Positions 33,397 through 42,175 are shown, counted from the stretch's first letter. The stretch is 48,447 nucleotides of DNA from UMGS172 sp045587185 (GCA_045587185.1 JAZNBS010000053.1:1-48447); one strand, 5' to 3'. Notes: generated by a model from the letters alone, not told the origin. Translations and numbers: made by a program.

Positions 33397-34359
33397 TCAC
33401 CAGATAAAACTGCCTATAATTGACGGCAGATACTGTTGTGCAAAAAATGTCAACATCATCAGAAGCAGACTTATGGAGCCAGAGCGCAATAAGGTCATAT
33501 TAAGGTCATCAACCTCTGGGTCGGCAGTTATTTTTTTGACCTTTCCCAATGTGAAACCCCTATACATCCAATCGCCCTTTATACCCATAATTATTCTTGG
33601 CACAAAATTCAGAACAAGGCTGACACCAAGCAGTACTATAGGAACAACACCAATTTTACCGATGTTTTTAAACGCCTCGGTATAAAGTTGGGTCTGGGTC
33701 ATACCCTCAACGTAAAATTGCGCAATAAAGTTTGAAAAAGGTATGATACTTAGTCCCGAAGCCAATGCCAATACCAACAGTAAAATTCCGTTAGTGTACA
33801 TTTTTCTTGCCATACACCAGACGCTTGGAAACAAGAACGCCGCCCAGTTCCAGGAATTTTTATTGTGTTTGTTGAGTGTTGCAAACTTGGGCACATATCG
33901 GTGTACGTTTGAACCTACAAATCTTGCAATGTGTTCAACCTTTACATCCTCAATCTTTGAATCCTTTGGGATTCCCCCAAAGGTATTGGGAGCGTAAGGC
34001 ATTCCGCCCGTAAACACGTTGGGCCCACCCTGAAATGGTCCTGCTCCGTGATGGCTGTTGGTCTGACCAAAATAAGGCTTTCCGCAGTACGGACAAAAGT
34101 TTCCGTCTTCGGTTTTGGCAGTTTTCCCGCACGAAGGGCAAGTGCGCTCCTCATCTGTTTCGGTCTTGGATTTTTCGGACACAACCTTATCATACTGACG
34201 CTCGGTTCCGTGGTCATCGGCAACTCCGCAGTGACCTACGGTCTGCCAGCAGTCCCGATGGTGTGGAGCACCGCATTCAGGACATATTACAACATCATCG
34301 TCCTCAAAGAGATAACCCTTACAGATTTGACACTGCTTATTTTCTGTTTCTTGACTCAT
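33397..34359 (-). CDS. RING-like/zinc-ribbon membrane protein, DUF2628-like
   Basis: A 320-residue protein with two metal-binding modules before its membrane part. The first is RING-like (CQICKGYLFEDDDVVICPEC with HHRDCW, residues 10-45). The second is a zinc ribbon (CPSCGKTAKTEDGNFCPYCG, near 75-95). A glycine/proline-rich linker follows, then the DUF2628-like part (NKNSWNWAAFLFPSVWCMAR) and about four helices. Its start overlaps the end of the Nudix gene. The RING-like fold in bacteria is not a sign of ubiquitin ligase activity. Function unknown. Confidence 0.86.
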   Translation of the reverse strand: MSQETENKQCQICKGYLFEDDDVVICPECGAPHHRDCWQTVGHCGVADDHGTERQYDKVVSEKSKTETDEERTCPSCGKTAKTEDGNFCPYCGKPYFGQTNSHHGAGPFQGGPNVFTGGMPYAPNTFGGIPKDSKIEDVKVEHIARFVGSNVHRYVPKFATLNKHNKNSWNWAAFLFPSVWCMARKMYTNGILLLVLALASGLSIIPFSNFIAQFYVEGMTQTQLYTEAFKNIGKIGVVPIVLLGVSLVLNFVPRIIMGIKGDWMYRGFTLGKVKKITADPEVDDLNMTLLRSGSISLLLMMLTFFAQQYLPSIIGSFIW

Positions 34360-34888
34360 ATCTTTTCTTTCTCCGTCTTTGGGCAGATTTGCGGTCAAAC
34401 GCGCCGAAAACAGCCTCAAAATACTCCTTGCCGTAGTTGTGAAACTCGCCGTTTTTTATCATTTGGCGAAGTTTATTGCGGTGAACCCATTTCGCCTCGC
34501 TGACCTCTTCCTCTTGCAGTTTGAGTTCCGAAACAGGCACCGTTCTGCAAACAAGGAAAATGTTAAGTATCGAGTTTTTGCGTACCATATTCTTAATGGG
34601 TTTGAGATCCTCTTCTGTAACAGCAATGCCCATTTCTTCAAGCAACTCACGTCTCGCGGCAGACAAAGCCGTCTCCCCCGAGAGAGCACTTCCGCCGATA
34701 GCCGCCCATTCACCGGGCATCAGCGGCTTATCAAAACTTCTTCTTTGAATAAGTACACGGCCATCGTTACCCAACACCCAGATGTGAACAACGAGGTGGT
34801 ATTCACCGCGCATAAGACAAACACGCTTACGCTCCACCGTTTTGCCGGTAGGAACGCCGTTTTTATCAAGAATATCCCACACTTCCAT
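34337..34888 (-). CDS. Nudix hydrolase
   Basis: A 183-residue Nudix protein. The Nudix box reads GGSALSGETALSAARRELLE, then EMGI, with every key Glu present. The N-terminal MEVWDILDKNGVPTG and the HLVVHIWVLG strand resemble the IDI/YfcD branch, which acts on diphosphate-linked substrates. The C-terminal 25 residues are very basic. Substrate not assignable. It ends inside the start of the RING-like gene (23-base overlap). Confidence 0.92.
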   Translation of the reverse strand: MEVWDILDKNGVPTGKTVERKRVCLMRGEYHLVVHIWVLGNDGRVLIQRRSFDKPLMPGEWAAIGGSALSGETALSAARRELLEEMGIAVTEEDLKPIKNMVRKNSILNIFLVCRTVPVSELKLQEEEVSEAKWVHRNKLRQMIKNGEFHNYGKEYFEAVFGAFDRKSAQRRRKKRYESRNRK

Positions 34889-34910
34889 CTATATCACCCA
34901 TCTTTTGCCA

Positions 34911-35576
34911 TTAACGCTTGTCAACGACCTCTCCCTGTGTTTTATAGATAGAATTTGCAGGCACTGTACCTCTGACCGAGGACAGCGGATAGATGTTACT
35001 GTTTTTGCCGATGACGGTGCCAGGATTCAAAACGCTTCCGCAACCCACCTCAACAAAGTCACCCAGCATTGCGCCAAATTTCTTGAGACCCGTTTCAACC
35101 CTTTCGCCGCCAACCGTCACCTTGACCAAAGTTTTGTCCGACTTGACGTTTGAAGTAATGGAACCTGCGCCCATATGTGAACGGTAGCCGAGGATTGAAT
35201 CACCGACATAGTTGTAATGAGGCACCTGTACATTATCGAAAATAACCGAGTTTTTCATTTCGGTTGAGTTTCCGACAACCGATCCCTTACCCACGATAAC
35301 GCTTCCGCGGATAAATGCACAGTGACGCACTTCGGCATTTTCGTCAATAATGCAGGGACCTGCAATGTAAGCACTGGGGAAAACGTTGGCACTTTTGGCT
35401 ATCCAGATATCCTCACCGCGTTTTTCAAACTTTTCGGGATCGAGTGTTGCACCGAGTTCAAGAATGAAACTCTTAATCTTAGGCAAAACCTCCCACGGGT
35501 AGGTAACTCCGTCAAAAAGACGGGTGGCAATAGTTTTGTCAAGTGAATAAAGTTCGTTTACTGTAATACTATTCAT
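34911..35576 (-). CDS. Left-handed beta-helix protein, acyltransferase/UDP-GlcNAc pyrophosphorylase-like
   Basis: A 221-residue protein with an all-alpha/beta start of about 60 residues and then hexapeptide repeats of a left-handed beta-helix (IWIAKSANVFPSAYIAGPCI, AFIRGSVIVGKGSVVGNSTE). The repeats resemble the C-terminal half of GlmU and related UDP-GlcNAc pyrophosphorylases, but the nucleotidyltransferase domain is missing. It may be an acetyltransferase acting on sugar nucleotides. Its leader shares a 12-base motif with the queT leader. Confidence 0.82.
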   Translation of the reverse strand: MNSITVNELYSLDKTIATRLFDGVTYPWEVLPKIKSFILELGATLDPEKFEKRGEDIWIAKSANVFPSAYIAGPCIIDENAEVRHCAFIRGSVIVGKGSVVGNSTEMKNSVIFDNVQVPHYNYVGDSILGYRSHMGAGSITSNVKSDKTLVKVTVGGERVETGLKKFGAMLGDFVEVGCGSVLNPGTVIGKNSNIYPLSSVRGTVPANSIYKTQGEVVDKR

Positions 35577-35813
35577 AAAAATACTCCTTAATTCAGTTTT
35601 GGGTCAGGTGCTAAATGCACCTTTCAAAAATTTTCACTTACCCACACTATATATACTTTGTTTTATTGTACCAAACTTTTGTTCTTTATACAACATATTT
35701 TTTTAACTTTAATTTAAATATTTATAAATTTAGTGTTAACTGTTATAAAACTCTTTTAATTTGAATTGATTTATGTTAAAATAACTGTGCAAAAATTTTT
35801 GGAGAGTGTTTCA

Positions 35814-36476
35814 ATGAAATATAAAAAAGACCCATGGTATATTGCAGGTCTTATAGTAACCGTGGTTTCAGTGGCGGTTATGTCCGTAACGATGGTGATG
35901 ATGTATTACGGAAATAATACCGCAATCGTCGTATGTTTCAGCGCAATGCCTTTTTTGGCTATTGGTATACTTATGGCGCAGTCCACCAAACGTCGTTATG
36001 AAGAAGCCGATGCAACCGACGGCAAACCGTTGCCGATGTTCTGGCAGATACGCTTTGCGTTTCACAATCTCAAAATATATTTGAGGACAAGCCGTATATG
36101 GCGCGGTCTGTTTGCAGGGCTTTGCGCGTTGTTTGTCTCCGTCGCCGTTATCTTGAGCGGATTCTGCGCTTATTGGTCATGCAAAGGTTCAAAAATAGAA
36201 AGCAGTACTCGGTATACCGAGTCCGTTACGCAATATGACACTTATTATTCCGAATGGCAAAAAGCCCGAAAAGACGGTGACGAGATAACCCAGACAAAGG
36301 CTTTTAACAAAATGCAAGAGGCTGACCAAATTAAGAAAACCTATCTTTCTGAAATAAATAAATGCAATACCGACATAAAATTTACGTGGCCGTGGATAGC
36401 CTTTTTTGTGGCGTGTGCAGTATTTTGCGGAACAATGCTTTATGTTTACGGTATAAGAAACCGAATAGATCTATAG
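35814..36476 (+). CDS. Hypothetical membrane protein with a central helical linker
   Basis: A 220-residue protein with two N-terminal membrane helices (about residues 8-50), a third after FHNLKIYLRTSRIWRGLFAG, a charged helical stretch that may form a coiled coil (EWQKARKDGDEITQTKAFNK), and a final membrane helix at about 190-212. The ATG at 35814 follows GGAGAGTG. It stands alone between divergent and convergent neighbours. I do not recognise the family. Confidence 0.8.
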   Translation: MKYKKDPWYIAGLIVTVVSVAVMSVTMVMMYYGNNTAIVVCFSAMPFLAIGILMAQSTKRRYEEADATDGKPLPMFWQIRFAFHNLKIYLRTSRIWRGLFAGLCALFVSVAVILSGFCAYWSCKGSKIESSTRYTESVTQYDTYYSEWQKARKDGDEITQTKAFNKMQEADQIKKTYLSEINKCNTDIKFTWPWIAFFVACAVFCGTMLYVYGIRNRIDL

Positions 36477-36511
36477 TTTGAAAAATGCGGCACAAACAAT
36501 TAATTCGCAAC

Positions 36512-36542
36512 AAAAAAACCGTGAGAAATTCACGGCTTTTTT
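36512..36542. terminator. Bidirectional terminator between convergent genes
   Basis: A short stem, CCGTGA and TCACGG, is flanked by A7 on the left and T6 on the right, so it can act in both directions. Confidence 0.85.
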
Positions 36543-36572
36543 GTTATGCTTATTTTGTCCATTCATCCGTTA

Positions 36573-37949
36573 TTAAATGTTTGCAACACGTGTTTTAAGT
36601 TGCTCTACCTGTAATTTCACTTGACTCGGTGCAGGACCGCCGAGAACGGTACGGTCACTTACGCACTTATCAAGGTCGATAGCACTATAAACACCGTCAT
36701 CAAACAACTCGCAGACCTTTTTGTACTCCTCCATAGGAAGTTCCTCCAAAGAGGTGTTGAGTTCAATGCACCTTGCAACCAGTTCCCCCGTTGCCTTATA
36801 GGCATCGCGAAAAGGCAAACCCTTTCCGACTAACCAGTCGGCACAATCGGTGGCGTTGATAAAGCCGAAAGATGCCGCCTTTCTCATATTGGCAGCGTTA
36901 ACCTTCATTGTCTCGAGCATGGGGATAAAAGCAGTAAGACATTTTTCCACAGTATCCACTGCGTCAAAAATAGCCTCTTTATCCTCCTGCATATCCTTAT
37001 TGTAAGCAAGCGGAATGCCCTTCATTGCGGTAAGCAACGTCATACTGTCACCAAATACACGGCCTGACTTTCCTCTCACCAACTCAGCAATATCAGGATT
37101 CTTTTTCTGAGGCATAATAGACGAGCCTGTTGAAAAAGCATCGTCAAGTTCGATAAACTTGAATTCTCCCGAGCACCACAGTATTATCTCCTCGGAGAAT
37201 CGGGACAAATGTACCATAATAATAGACAGGGCCGAAGCCAACTCCAAGGCAAAATCACGGTCGGAAACACCGTCAAGACTGTTAAAAGTAACGCCGTTCA
37301 TATCAAGTTGTTCGGCAACATACTCACGGTCCAATGGATAGGTCGTTCCTGCCAGAGCACAAGAGCCTATGGGAGAAATATTCATACGCTCACGGCAGTC
37401 CTTGATACGCCCTATGTCACGCATTGCCATTTCGGCATATGCCAACAACTGATGACCGAAAACAATGGGTTGCGCACGCTGAAGATGGGTATAACCCGGC
37501 ATTACGGTCTCAGAATATTGGAAAGCCTTATCCGCAATGACCGAAACATATTGTTTAAGCATCTCAACAAGAGTATCGCACTCGTCACGCAGATACAAAC
37601 GGATGTCAAGAGCCACCTGATCATTACGGCTTCTTGCCGTGTGCAGACGCTTGCCCGCATCCCCTATGCGTTTGGTCAGTTCGGCCTCTATAAAGGTGTG
37701 GATATCTTCCGATACATCGTCGAAAACAAGTTTTCCGCTCTCAATATCGGCAAGTATTTCTGAAAGTCCACAGAGTATTTTATCACAGTCATCCGAGGGG
37801 ATGATACCGCACTTTCCAAGCATTTTAGCGTGAGCCATCGAGCCCTCGATATCCTGACGGTACATACGACTGTCAAACGGTAGCGAACGGTTAAAATCGT
37901 TGGTTCTGGGGTCGAGTTCTTTTTTAAATCTTCCTGCCCAAAGTTTCAT
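36573..37949 (-). CDS. argH: Argininosuccinate lyase
   Basis: ArgH splits argininosuccinate into arginine and fumarate. The superfamily signature GSSIMPQKKNPD is present, with ARSRNDQVALD and PGYTHLQRAQP. The ATG at 37949 gives the family N-terminus MKLWAGRF; a TTG 15 bases earlier is in frame. 458 residues. It follows argG with a strong hairpin between them. Confidence 0.96.
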   Translation of the reverse strand: MKLWAGRFKKELDPRTNDFNRSLPFDSRMYRQDIEGSMAHAKMLGKCGIIPSDDCDKILCGLSEILADIESGKLVFDDVSEDIHTFIEAELTKRIGDAGKRLHTARSRNDQVALDIRLYLRDECDTLVEMLKQYVSVIADKAFQYSETVMPGYTHLQRAQPIVFGHQLLAYAEMAMRDIGRIKDCRERMNISPIGSCALAGTTYPLDREYVAEQLDMNGVTFNSLDGVSDRDFALELASALSIIMVHLSRFSEEIILWCSGEFKFIELDDAFSTGSSIMPQKKNPDIAELVRGKSGRVFGDSMTLLTAMKGIPLAYNKDMQEDKEAIFDAVDTVEKCLTAFIPMLETMKVNAANMRKAASFGFINATDCADWLVGKGLPFRDAYKATGELVARCIELNTSLEELPMEEYKKVCELFDDGVYSAIDLDKCVSDRTVLGGPAPSQVKLQVEQLKTRVANI

Positions 37950-37990
37950 TTTAAATAACTCCAAAAATTATTATCTTAAATGCCACAAGG

Positions 37991-38012
37991 CGCGGTGGAT
38001 AAATCCACCGCG
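37991..38012. promoter_or_regulatory. Perfect hairpin between argG and argH
   Basis: CGCGGTGGAT and ATCCACCGCG are perfect 10-bp arms around AA. No T-run follows on the minus strand, so it is not a typical terminator; it may stabilise or process the argG-argH mRNA. Confidence 0.6.
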
Positions 38013-38031
38013 TCAGATGTTTATTGCTAAA

Positions 38032-39258
38032 TTAAAGTTTGCCGAGTTTTTCGTTCAGTTTGGCCTGCACCTTAATAGGCAGACCGAACAGGTTGATGAA
38101 GCCTGCAGAGTCTTTCTGGTCGTAAGCACCGTCATCATCACCGAAAGATGCAATCTCGTCATCATAGAGAGAATAAGGCGAGGTCACGCCTGCGTTAATC
38201 ATATTACCCTTATAAAGTTTAAGTTTGACATCACCTGTAACGTTTTCCTGTGTCTTATCAACAAAGGCCGAAAGAGCCTCCCTTAAAGGTGTGAACCACT
38301 GACCGAAGTATACGAGTTCGCCAAACTTCTGAGCAACTAACTTCTTGTAGTGGGAAGTGTCTCTGTCAAGGGTGATGGTCTCCAAAACTTCGTGTGCCTT
38401 ATAAAGGATGGCACCGCCCGGAGTCTCATAAACGCCGCGGCTCTTCATACCGACAAGTCGGTTCTCGACAAGGTCAAGCAAACCGATACCGTTCTTGCCG
38501 CCAATCTCGTTAAGGGTTTCAACAATCTTCAGACCGTCCATCTCAACACCGTCAACTGCGGTGGGGATACCCTTTTCAAAGTGAATAGTAACATAAGTGG
38601 GGGTTTCAGGAGCCTGCTCGGGGGAAACGCCCATCTCAAGGAAACCTTCCTTATTATAAAGTGGCTCGTTTGCAGGGTCCTCAAGATCCATACCTTCGTG
38701 TGAAAGGTGCCATACGTTCTTGTCCTTTGAGTAGTTGGTCTCACGGTTTATCTTCAAAGGAATATTATGAGCCTCTGCATACTCAATCTCCTCCTCACGG
38801 GATTTGATACTCCACTCTCTCCAAGGTGCGATGATAGCGAGGTCGGGAGCGAACGCTTTGAGTGTCAACTCAAAACGGACTTGATCGTTACCCTTACCGG
38901 TACAACCGTGGCAAATTGCGTCGGCGTTTTCCTTTTTTGCAATCTCGGCCAAGGCCTTGGCGATGCAAGGACGTGCGTGAGAAGTGCCCAAAAGGTAGGA
39001 CTCATAGTCTGCACCCGCCTTAAGGCAAGGCCAGATGTAATCTTCAACATATTCCTTTTTAAGGTCAAGAACGTAAAGTTTGGAAGCACCTGTCTTGATT
39101 GCCTTTTCTTCAAGGCCGTCAAGTTCGGTACCCTGACCGACGTCACCCGAAACCGCAACAACTTCGCAGTTGTTGTAATTTTCCTTAAGCCAAGGAATGA
39201 TAATGGAAGTATCAAGTCCGCCCGAATAGGCAAGAACTACCTTTTTAATCTCTTTCAT
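38032..39258 (-). CDS. argG: Argininosuccinate synthase
   Basis: ArgG joins citrulline and aspartate using ATP. The ATP motif AYSGGLDTS is at residues 10-18, with GCTGKGNDQVRFE and the C-terminal GDVKLKLYKGN. 408 residues, normal. A AAAGGAG site precedes the ATG. It has its own promoter with an inverted repeat upstream that resembles ARG-box half sites. Confidence 0.97.
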   Translation of the reverse strand: MKEIKKVVLAYSGGLDTSIIIPWLKENYNNCEVVAVSGDVGQGTELDGLEEKAIKTGASKLYVLDLKKEYVEDYIWPCLKAGADYESYLLGTSHARPCIAKALAEIAKKENADAICHGCTGKGNDQVRFELTLKAFAPDLAIIAPWREWSIKSREEEIEYAEAHNIPLKINRETNYSKDKNVWHLSHEGMDLEDPANEPLYNKEGFLEMGVSPEQAPETPTYVTIHFEKGIPTAVDGVEMDGLKIVETLNEIGGKNGIGLLDLVENRLVGMKSRGVYETPGGAILYKAHEVLETITLDRDTSHYKKLVAQKFGELVYFGQWFTPLREALSAFVDKTQENVTGDVKLKLYKGNMINAGVTSPYSLYDDEIASFGDDDGAYDQKDSAGFINLFGLPIKVQAKLNEKLGKL

Positions 39259-39322
39259 TTATAATATCTCCTTTAAATGTCAGACCGCCTTGCGGCCAAC
39301 GTTTTATTTCAGTACAAACAAC

Positions 39323-39350
39323 ATTATACACCCACAATTTCAAAAATCAA
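39323..39350 (-). promoter_or_regulatory. Promoter of argG-argH
   Basis: The minus strand has TTGATT (39350-39345), a 16-base spacer and TATAAT (39328-39323), about 65 nt ahead of argG. Confidence 0.75.
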
Positions 39351-39377
39351 GTCTTTTTTTAAACTTTTTTGCAAAAA

Positions 39378-39416
39378 TATTCATATTTATTCAAAATATA
39401 CGAATATTTATGAATA
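39378..39416. promoter_or_regulatory. Candidate ArgR operator
   Basis: TATTCATATTTATTC and GAATATTTATGAATA form an imperfect inverted repeat upstream of the argG promoter, made of ATTCA/TGAAT half sites like those in ARG boxes. In the 504-nt gap between argG and glmM this, the two promoters and one further palindrome are all I can see. Confidence 0.5.
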
Positions 39417-39630
39417 AAAATACATATTTGTACATTTTGTTAATCCAACACGTCGGTATGGCCGTTCTTTGCGAACACATAGATAAAATTTCAAAATTTT
39501 AAGGTTTTCAGTCAGCTTTGTAAACCTTTGTTTGCTAAATCGAGTGTATTCACAGTTAATTCATACCTCGTTCACCGCAATTTTTACTTTTTCGCAACCG
39601 TTGGGTGCGAAAATTTCAACTCAAACTTGC

Positions 39631-39662
39631 TTGATAGTTGATAAAACTTTTGATAATATAAT
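39631..39662 (+). promoter_or_regulatory. Promoter of the HTH-glmM gene
   Basis: TTGATA at 39631 and TAATAT (17-base spacing) or the overlapping TATAAT at 39657-39662. The exact -10 register is uncertain. Confidence 0.6.
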
Positions 39663-39675
39663 AGAGTAAGCTGAT

Positions 39676-39699
39676 TTTGAATAGTAATCGCTATTCAAA
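39676..39699. promoter_or_regulatory. 24-bp palindrome between promoter and start of HTH-glmM
   Basis: The arms TTTGAATAG and CTATTCAAA are perfect inverted repeats around a 6-base centre, about 10-15 nt downstream of the -10 region. It is placed where a repressor of the HTH-glmM/nagB transcript would bind. Confidence 0.65.
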
Positions 39700-39762
39700 T
39701 GAATGCATATTTTGTTGAATTCCCGTTACAATTATAATAATCTTTAGTAAGGAGTCGTGTTT

Positions 39763-41379
39763 ATGACTATTGGTGAAAAGATTACCGAGCTGCGCGTGGC
39801 AGCCAATATCTCGCAGGAGCAGTTGGCCGAAAAGATTAGCGTTTCGCGTCAGTCGGTCTCAAAATGGGAAATGGGTCAGGCTTTACCCCAGATTGATAAG
39901 GTTTTGCAGTTGTGTGAACTTTTCGGTGTTTCGACCGACGAACTTTTGCACGACAAGATAAGTCTTCCCCCCGCAAAATCCAACGCACCCCGTAAAAACA
40001 AGTATTTCGGCACTGACGGTTTCAGAGGTGAGGCTAACCGCGATTTGACCTCTATGCATGCTTATAAGGTCGGCCGTTTCTTAGGTTGGTATTATTCCTC
40101 TTCACTCTCGGGTTGCGAAAAGGCCAATTACCGTCCAAGAATAGTTATCGGTAAGGATACGCGCCGTTCGAGTTATATGCTTGAATACTCCATAGTTGCA
40201 GGCATCACCGCTTCGGGTGCCGATGCTTATATGCTCCACGTTACCACCACCCCCAGCGTATCTTATGTAACCCGTCAGGATGAGTTTGACTGCGGTATTA
40301 TGATAACGGCCTCACACAATCCGTTTTATGACAACGGTATAAAGGTCATAAACCGTCACGGCGAAAAACTTGACGATAAAACCACTGCTTTGATTGAGGC
40401 CTATATTGACGGAGATATGGACACGCTTGGCATCAACGGCAGTGACCTTCCTTTGGCCGTCCGCGACCGTATTGGATGTATCGTTGACTATGTTGCAGGA
40501 CGTAACCGTTATGTTGCTTACCTCATCTCGGTGGCTTCCCACTCTTACAAAAATCTTCGCATTGGTCTCGACTGTGCCAACGGCGCATCGTGGATGATTG
40601 CAAGGTCGGTGTTCGGTGCTCTTGGTGCACAGACAACCGTTATTGGTGCCGAGCCTGATGGTCTTAATGTCAACAACGGCATTGGATCCACCCATATTGA
40701 AAAACTTTGTGCTTTGGTCAAAGAACAGCACCTTGACCTCGGTTTTGCTTTTGACGGTGACTGCGACCGCTGTATTGCAGTTGACGAAAACGGCAATGTT
40801 GTTGACGGCGATAAGATGCTTTATATTCTTGGCAAACGCCTTAAAAACCGCGGTATGCTGAACGGTGACACCGTCGTAGCCACCGTTATGTCCAACAGCG
40901 GATTTGTCAACAGCCTTAAAGAAGCCGGTATGAAGTTTGCCGAAACAGCCGTGGGTGATCGCTTTGTTTACGAATGTATGCAGGAAAATGATTATTCTCT
41001 GGGTGGCGAACAATCGGGTCACATCATCCTCAAAAAGTATGCCACCACGGGTGACGGCTTGCTGACTGCGATTATGGTTGCCGAGGAAATTTGCGATTCC
41101 AAACTCTCATTGGCAAAATTGGCCGAGCCTGTAAAACTTTATCCTCAGCTCACAAAAAATGTGCGTGTCAAAGATAAGGCTGCCGCCGTTGGTGACGAGG
41201 ATGTATTGGCCGAGGTTAAGGCAGTTGAAGAACTCATTAACGGCAAAGGCCGTGTGCTTCTCAGACAAAGCGGAACCGAACCCGTTGTCCGAGTTATGGT
41301 CGAAAGCGAAGAAAACACCGAAGAATATGTTGACCGAGTGCTTAATAAGATTATAGCAAAAGGTCACAAAGCAGAATAA
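39763..41379 (+). CDS. glmM: XRE helix-turn-helix fused to phosphoglucosamine mutase
   Basis: GlmM interconverts glucosamine-6-phosphate and glucosamine-1-phosphate on the way to UDP-GlcNAc. Residues 5-62 are a Cro/CI-type helix-turn-helix (ISQEQLAEKISVSRQSVSKW). A 16-residue linker precedes a complete GlmM from about residue 80 (NKYFGTDGFRGEANRDLT). The phosphoserine is Ser184 in TASHNP; metal ligands Asp331, Asp333 and Asp335 are in DGDCDR, where Cys replaces the usual Gly. GGEQSGH is at 414-420, and RQSGTEP near 501 has Gln for Pro. The ATG at 39763 follows AAGGAG. There is no frame break at the joint. nagB follows 12 nt downstream. Confidence 0.93.
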   Translation: MTIGEKITELRVAANISQEQLAEKISVSRQSVSKWEMGQALPQIDKVLQLCELFGVSTDELLHDKISLPPAKSNAPRKNKYFGTDGFRGEANRDLTSMHAYKVGRFLGWYYSSSLSGCEKANYRPRIVIGKDTRRSSYMLEYSIVAGITASGADAYMLHVTTTPSVSYVTRQDEFDCGIMITASHNPFYDNGIKVINRHGEKLDDKTTALIEAYIDGDMDTLGINGSDLPLAVRDRIGCIVDYVAGRNRYVAYLISVASHSYKNLRIGLDCANGASWMIARSVFGALGAQTTVIGAEPDGLNVNNGIGSTHIEKLCALVKEQHLDLGFAFDGDCDRCIAVDENGNVVDGDKMLYILGKRLKNRGMLNGDTVVATVMSNSGFVNSLKEAGMKFAETAVGDRFVYECMQENDYSLGGEQSGHIILKKYATTGDGLLTAIMVAEEICDSKLSLAKLAEPVKLYPQLTKNVRVKDKAAAVGDEDVLAEVKAVEELINGKGRVLLRQSGTEPVVRVMVESEENTEEYVDRVLNKIIAKGHKAE

Positions 41380-41391
41380 AGGAGAATATTT

Positions 41392-42102
41392 ATGAAATTC
41401 ATTACCGTAAAGACTTATGAAGAATTAAGCAAAATCGCCGCTGACATCATTGCGGCGCAGATTATCCTCAAAAATGATTGCGTTTTGGGCTTGGCAACAG
41501 GCTCGTCACCTGTGGGAACCTATAAAAACCTTATCAAAAAGGTTCAGGACGGTGAGATATCTTTTAAAAACGTCACTTCGGTCAACCTTGACGAATACGT
41601 CGGTCTTGACGGAAGCCATGACCAGAGCTACCGTTATTTTATGAATAACAATCTGTTCAACCACGTTGATATTGACAAGTCTAAGACCTATGTCCCCAGC
41701 GGATGCGCCGAGGACCTTGTAAAAGAGGGCGAAAATTATGACGCGCTGATTAAATCTTTGGGCGGAATCGACCTGCAGTTGCTCGGCATCGGTCTTGACG
41801 GTCATATCGGATTCAACGAGCCCGACGATTTCTTCACCGCCGCAACACATCCTGTTGTGCTTGATGAATCTACCATTGAGGCCAATGCAAGATTCTTCGC
41901 CTCTAAAGACGATGTTCCCACAAGTGCCATCACAATGGGTATGATGTCTATAATGCAGGCAAGAAAAATCTTGCTTGTTGCCAACGGCAAAGCAAAACTC
42001 GATATACTCAAAAAGGCCATTGAAGGTCCTGTTGACCCCAAGGTGCCTGCCTCAATTCTCCAACTCCATCCCGATGTAACCGTAATTTACAGTGAGAACT
42101 AA
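41392..42102 (+). CDS. nagB: Glucosamine-6-phosphate deaminase
   Basis: NagB converts glucosamine-6-phosphate to fructose-6-phosphate and ammonia. The motifs LGLATGSSPVGTYKNLI, VNLDEYVGLDGSHDQSYRYF and GIGLDGHIGFNEP are present. The length of 236 is that of the short Firmicutes form, without the allosteric tail of the E. coli enzyme. AAAGGAG lies ahead of the ATG. It shares a transcript with HTH-glmM, so the two enzymes compete for the same substrate under one promoter. Confidence 0.96.
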   Translation: MKFITVKTYEELSKIAADIIAAQIILKNDCVLGLATGSSPVGTYKNLIKKVQDGEISFKNVTSVNLDEYVGLDGSHDQSYRYFMNNNLFNHVDIDKSKTYVPSGCAEDLVKEGENYDALIKSLGGIDLQLLGIGLDGHIGFNEPDDFFTAATHPVVLDESTIEANARFFASKDDVPTSAITMGMMSIMQARKILLVANGKAKLDILKKAIEGPVDPKVPASILQLHPDVTVIYSEN

Positions 42103-42138
42103 TATTAAAACACGTATAACCGAAAATAATATGTAAAA

Positions 42139-42175
42139 AACGAAGTCTGCCGACACTCTGTCGGCAGACTTCGTT
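42139..42175. terminator. 17-bp perfect hairpin terminator between nagB and ilvE
   Basis: AACGAAGTCTGCCGACA and its exact complement flank a 3-base loop, with A-rich and T-rich flanks. It lies between convergent genes and probably works in both directions. Confidence 0.88.

Noticed and set aside
35577..35645. A preQ1 class I riboswitch ahead of the beta-helix gene
   Set aside because: The hairpin loop is only 5 bases and the A-rich tail does not pair as in the class I pseudoknot.
39763..41379. The HTH-GlmM fusion as a sequencing frameshift that joins two genes
   Set aside because: Both parts and the linker are in one frame with no stop, and there is a single ribosome binding site, before the HTH. 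A frameshift would be needed to create a second gene, not to remove one.
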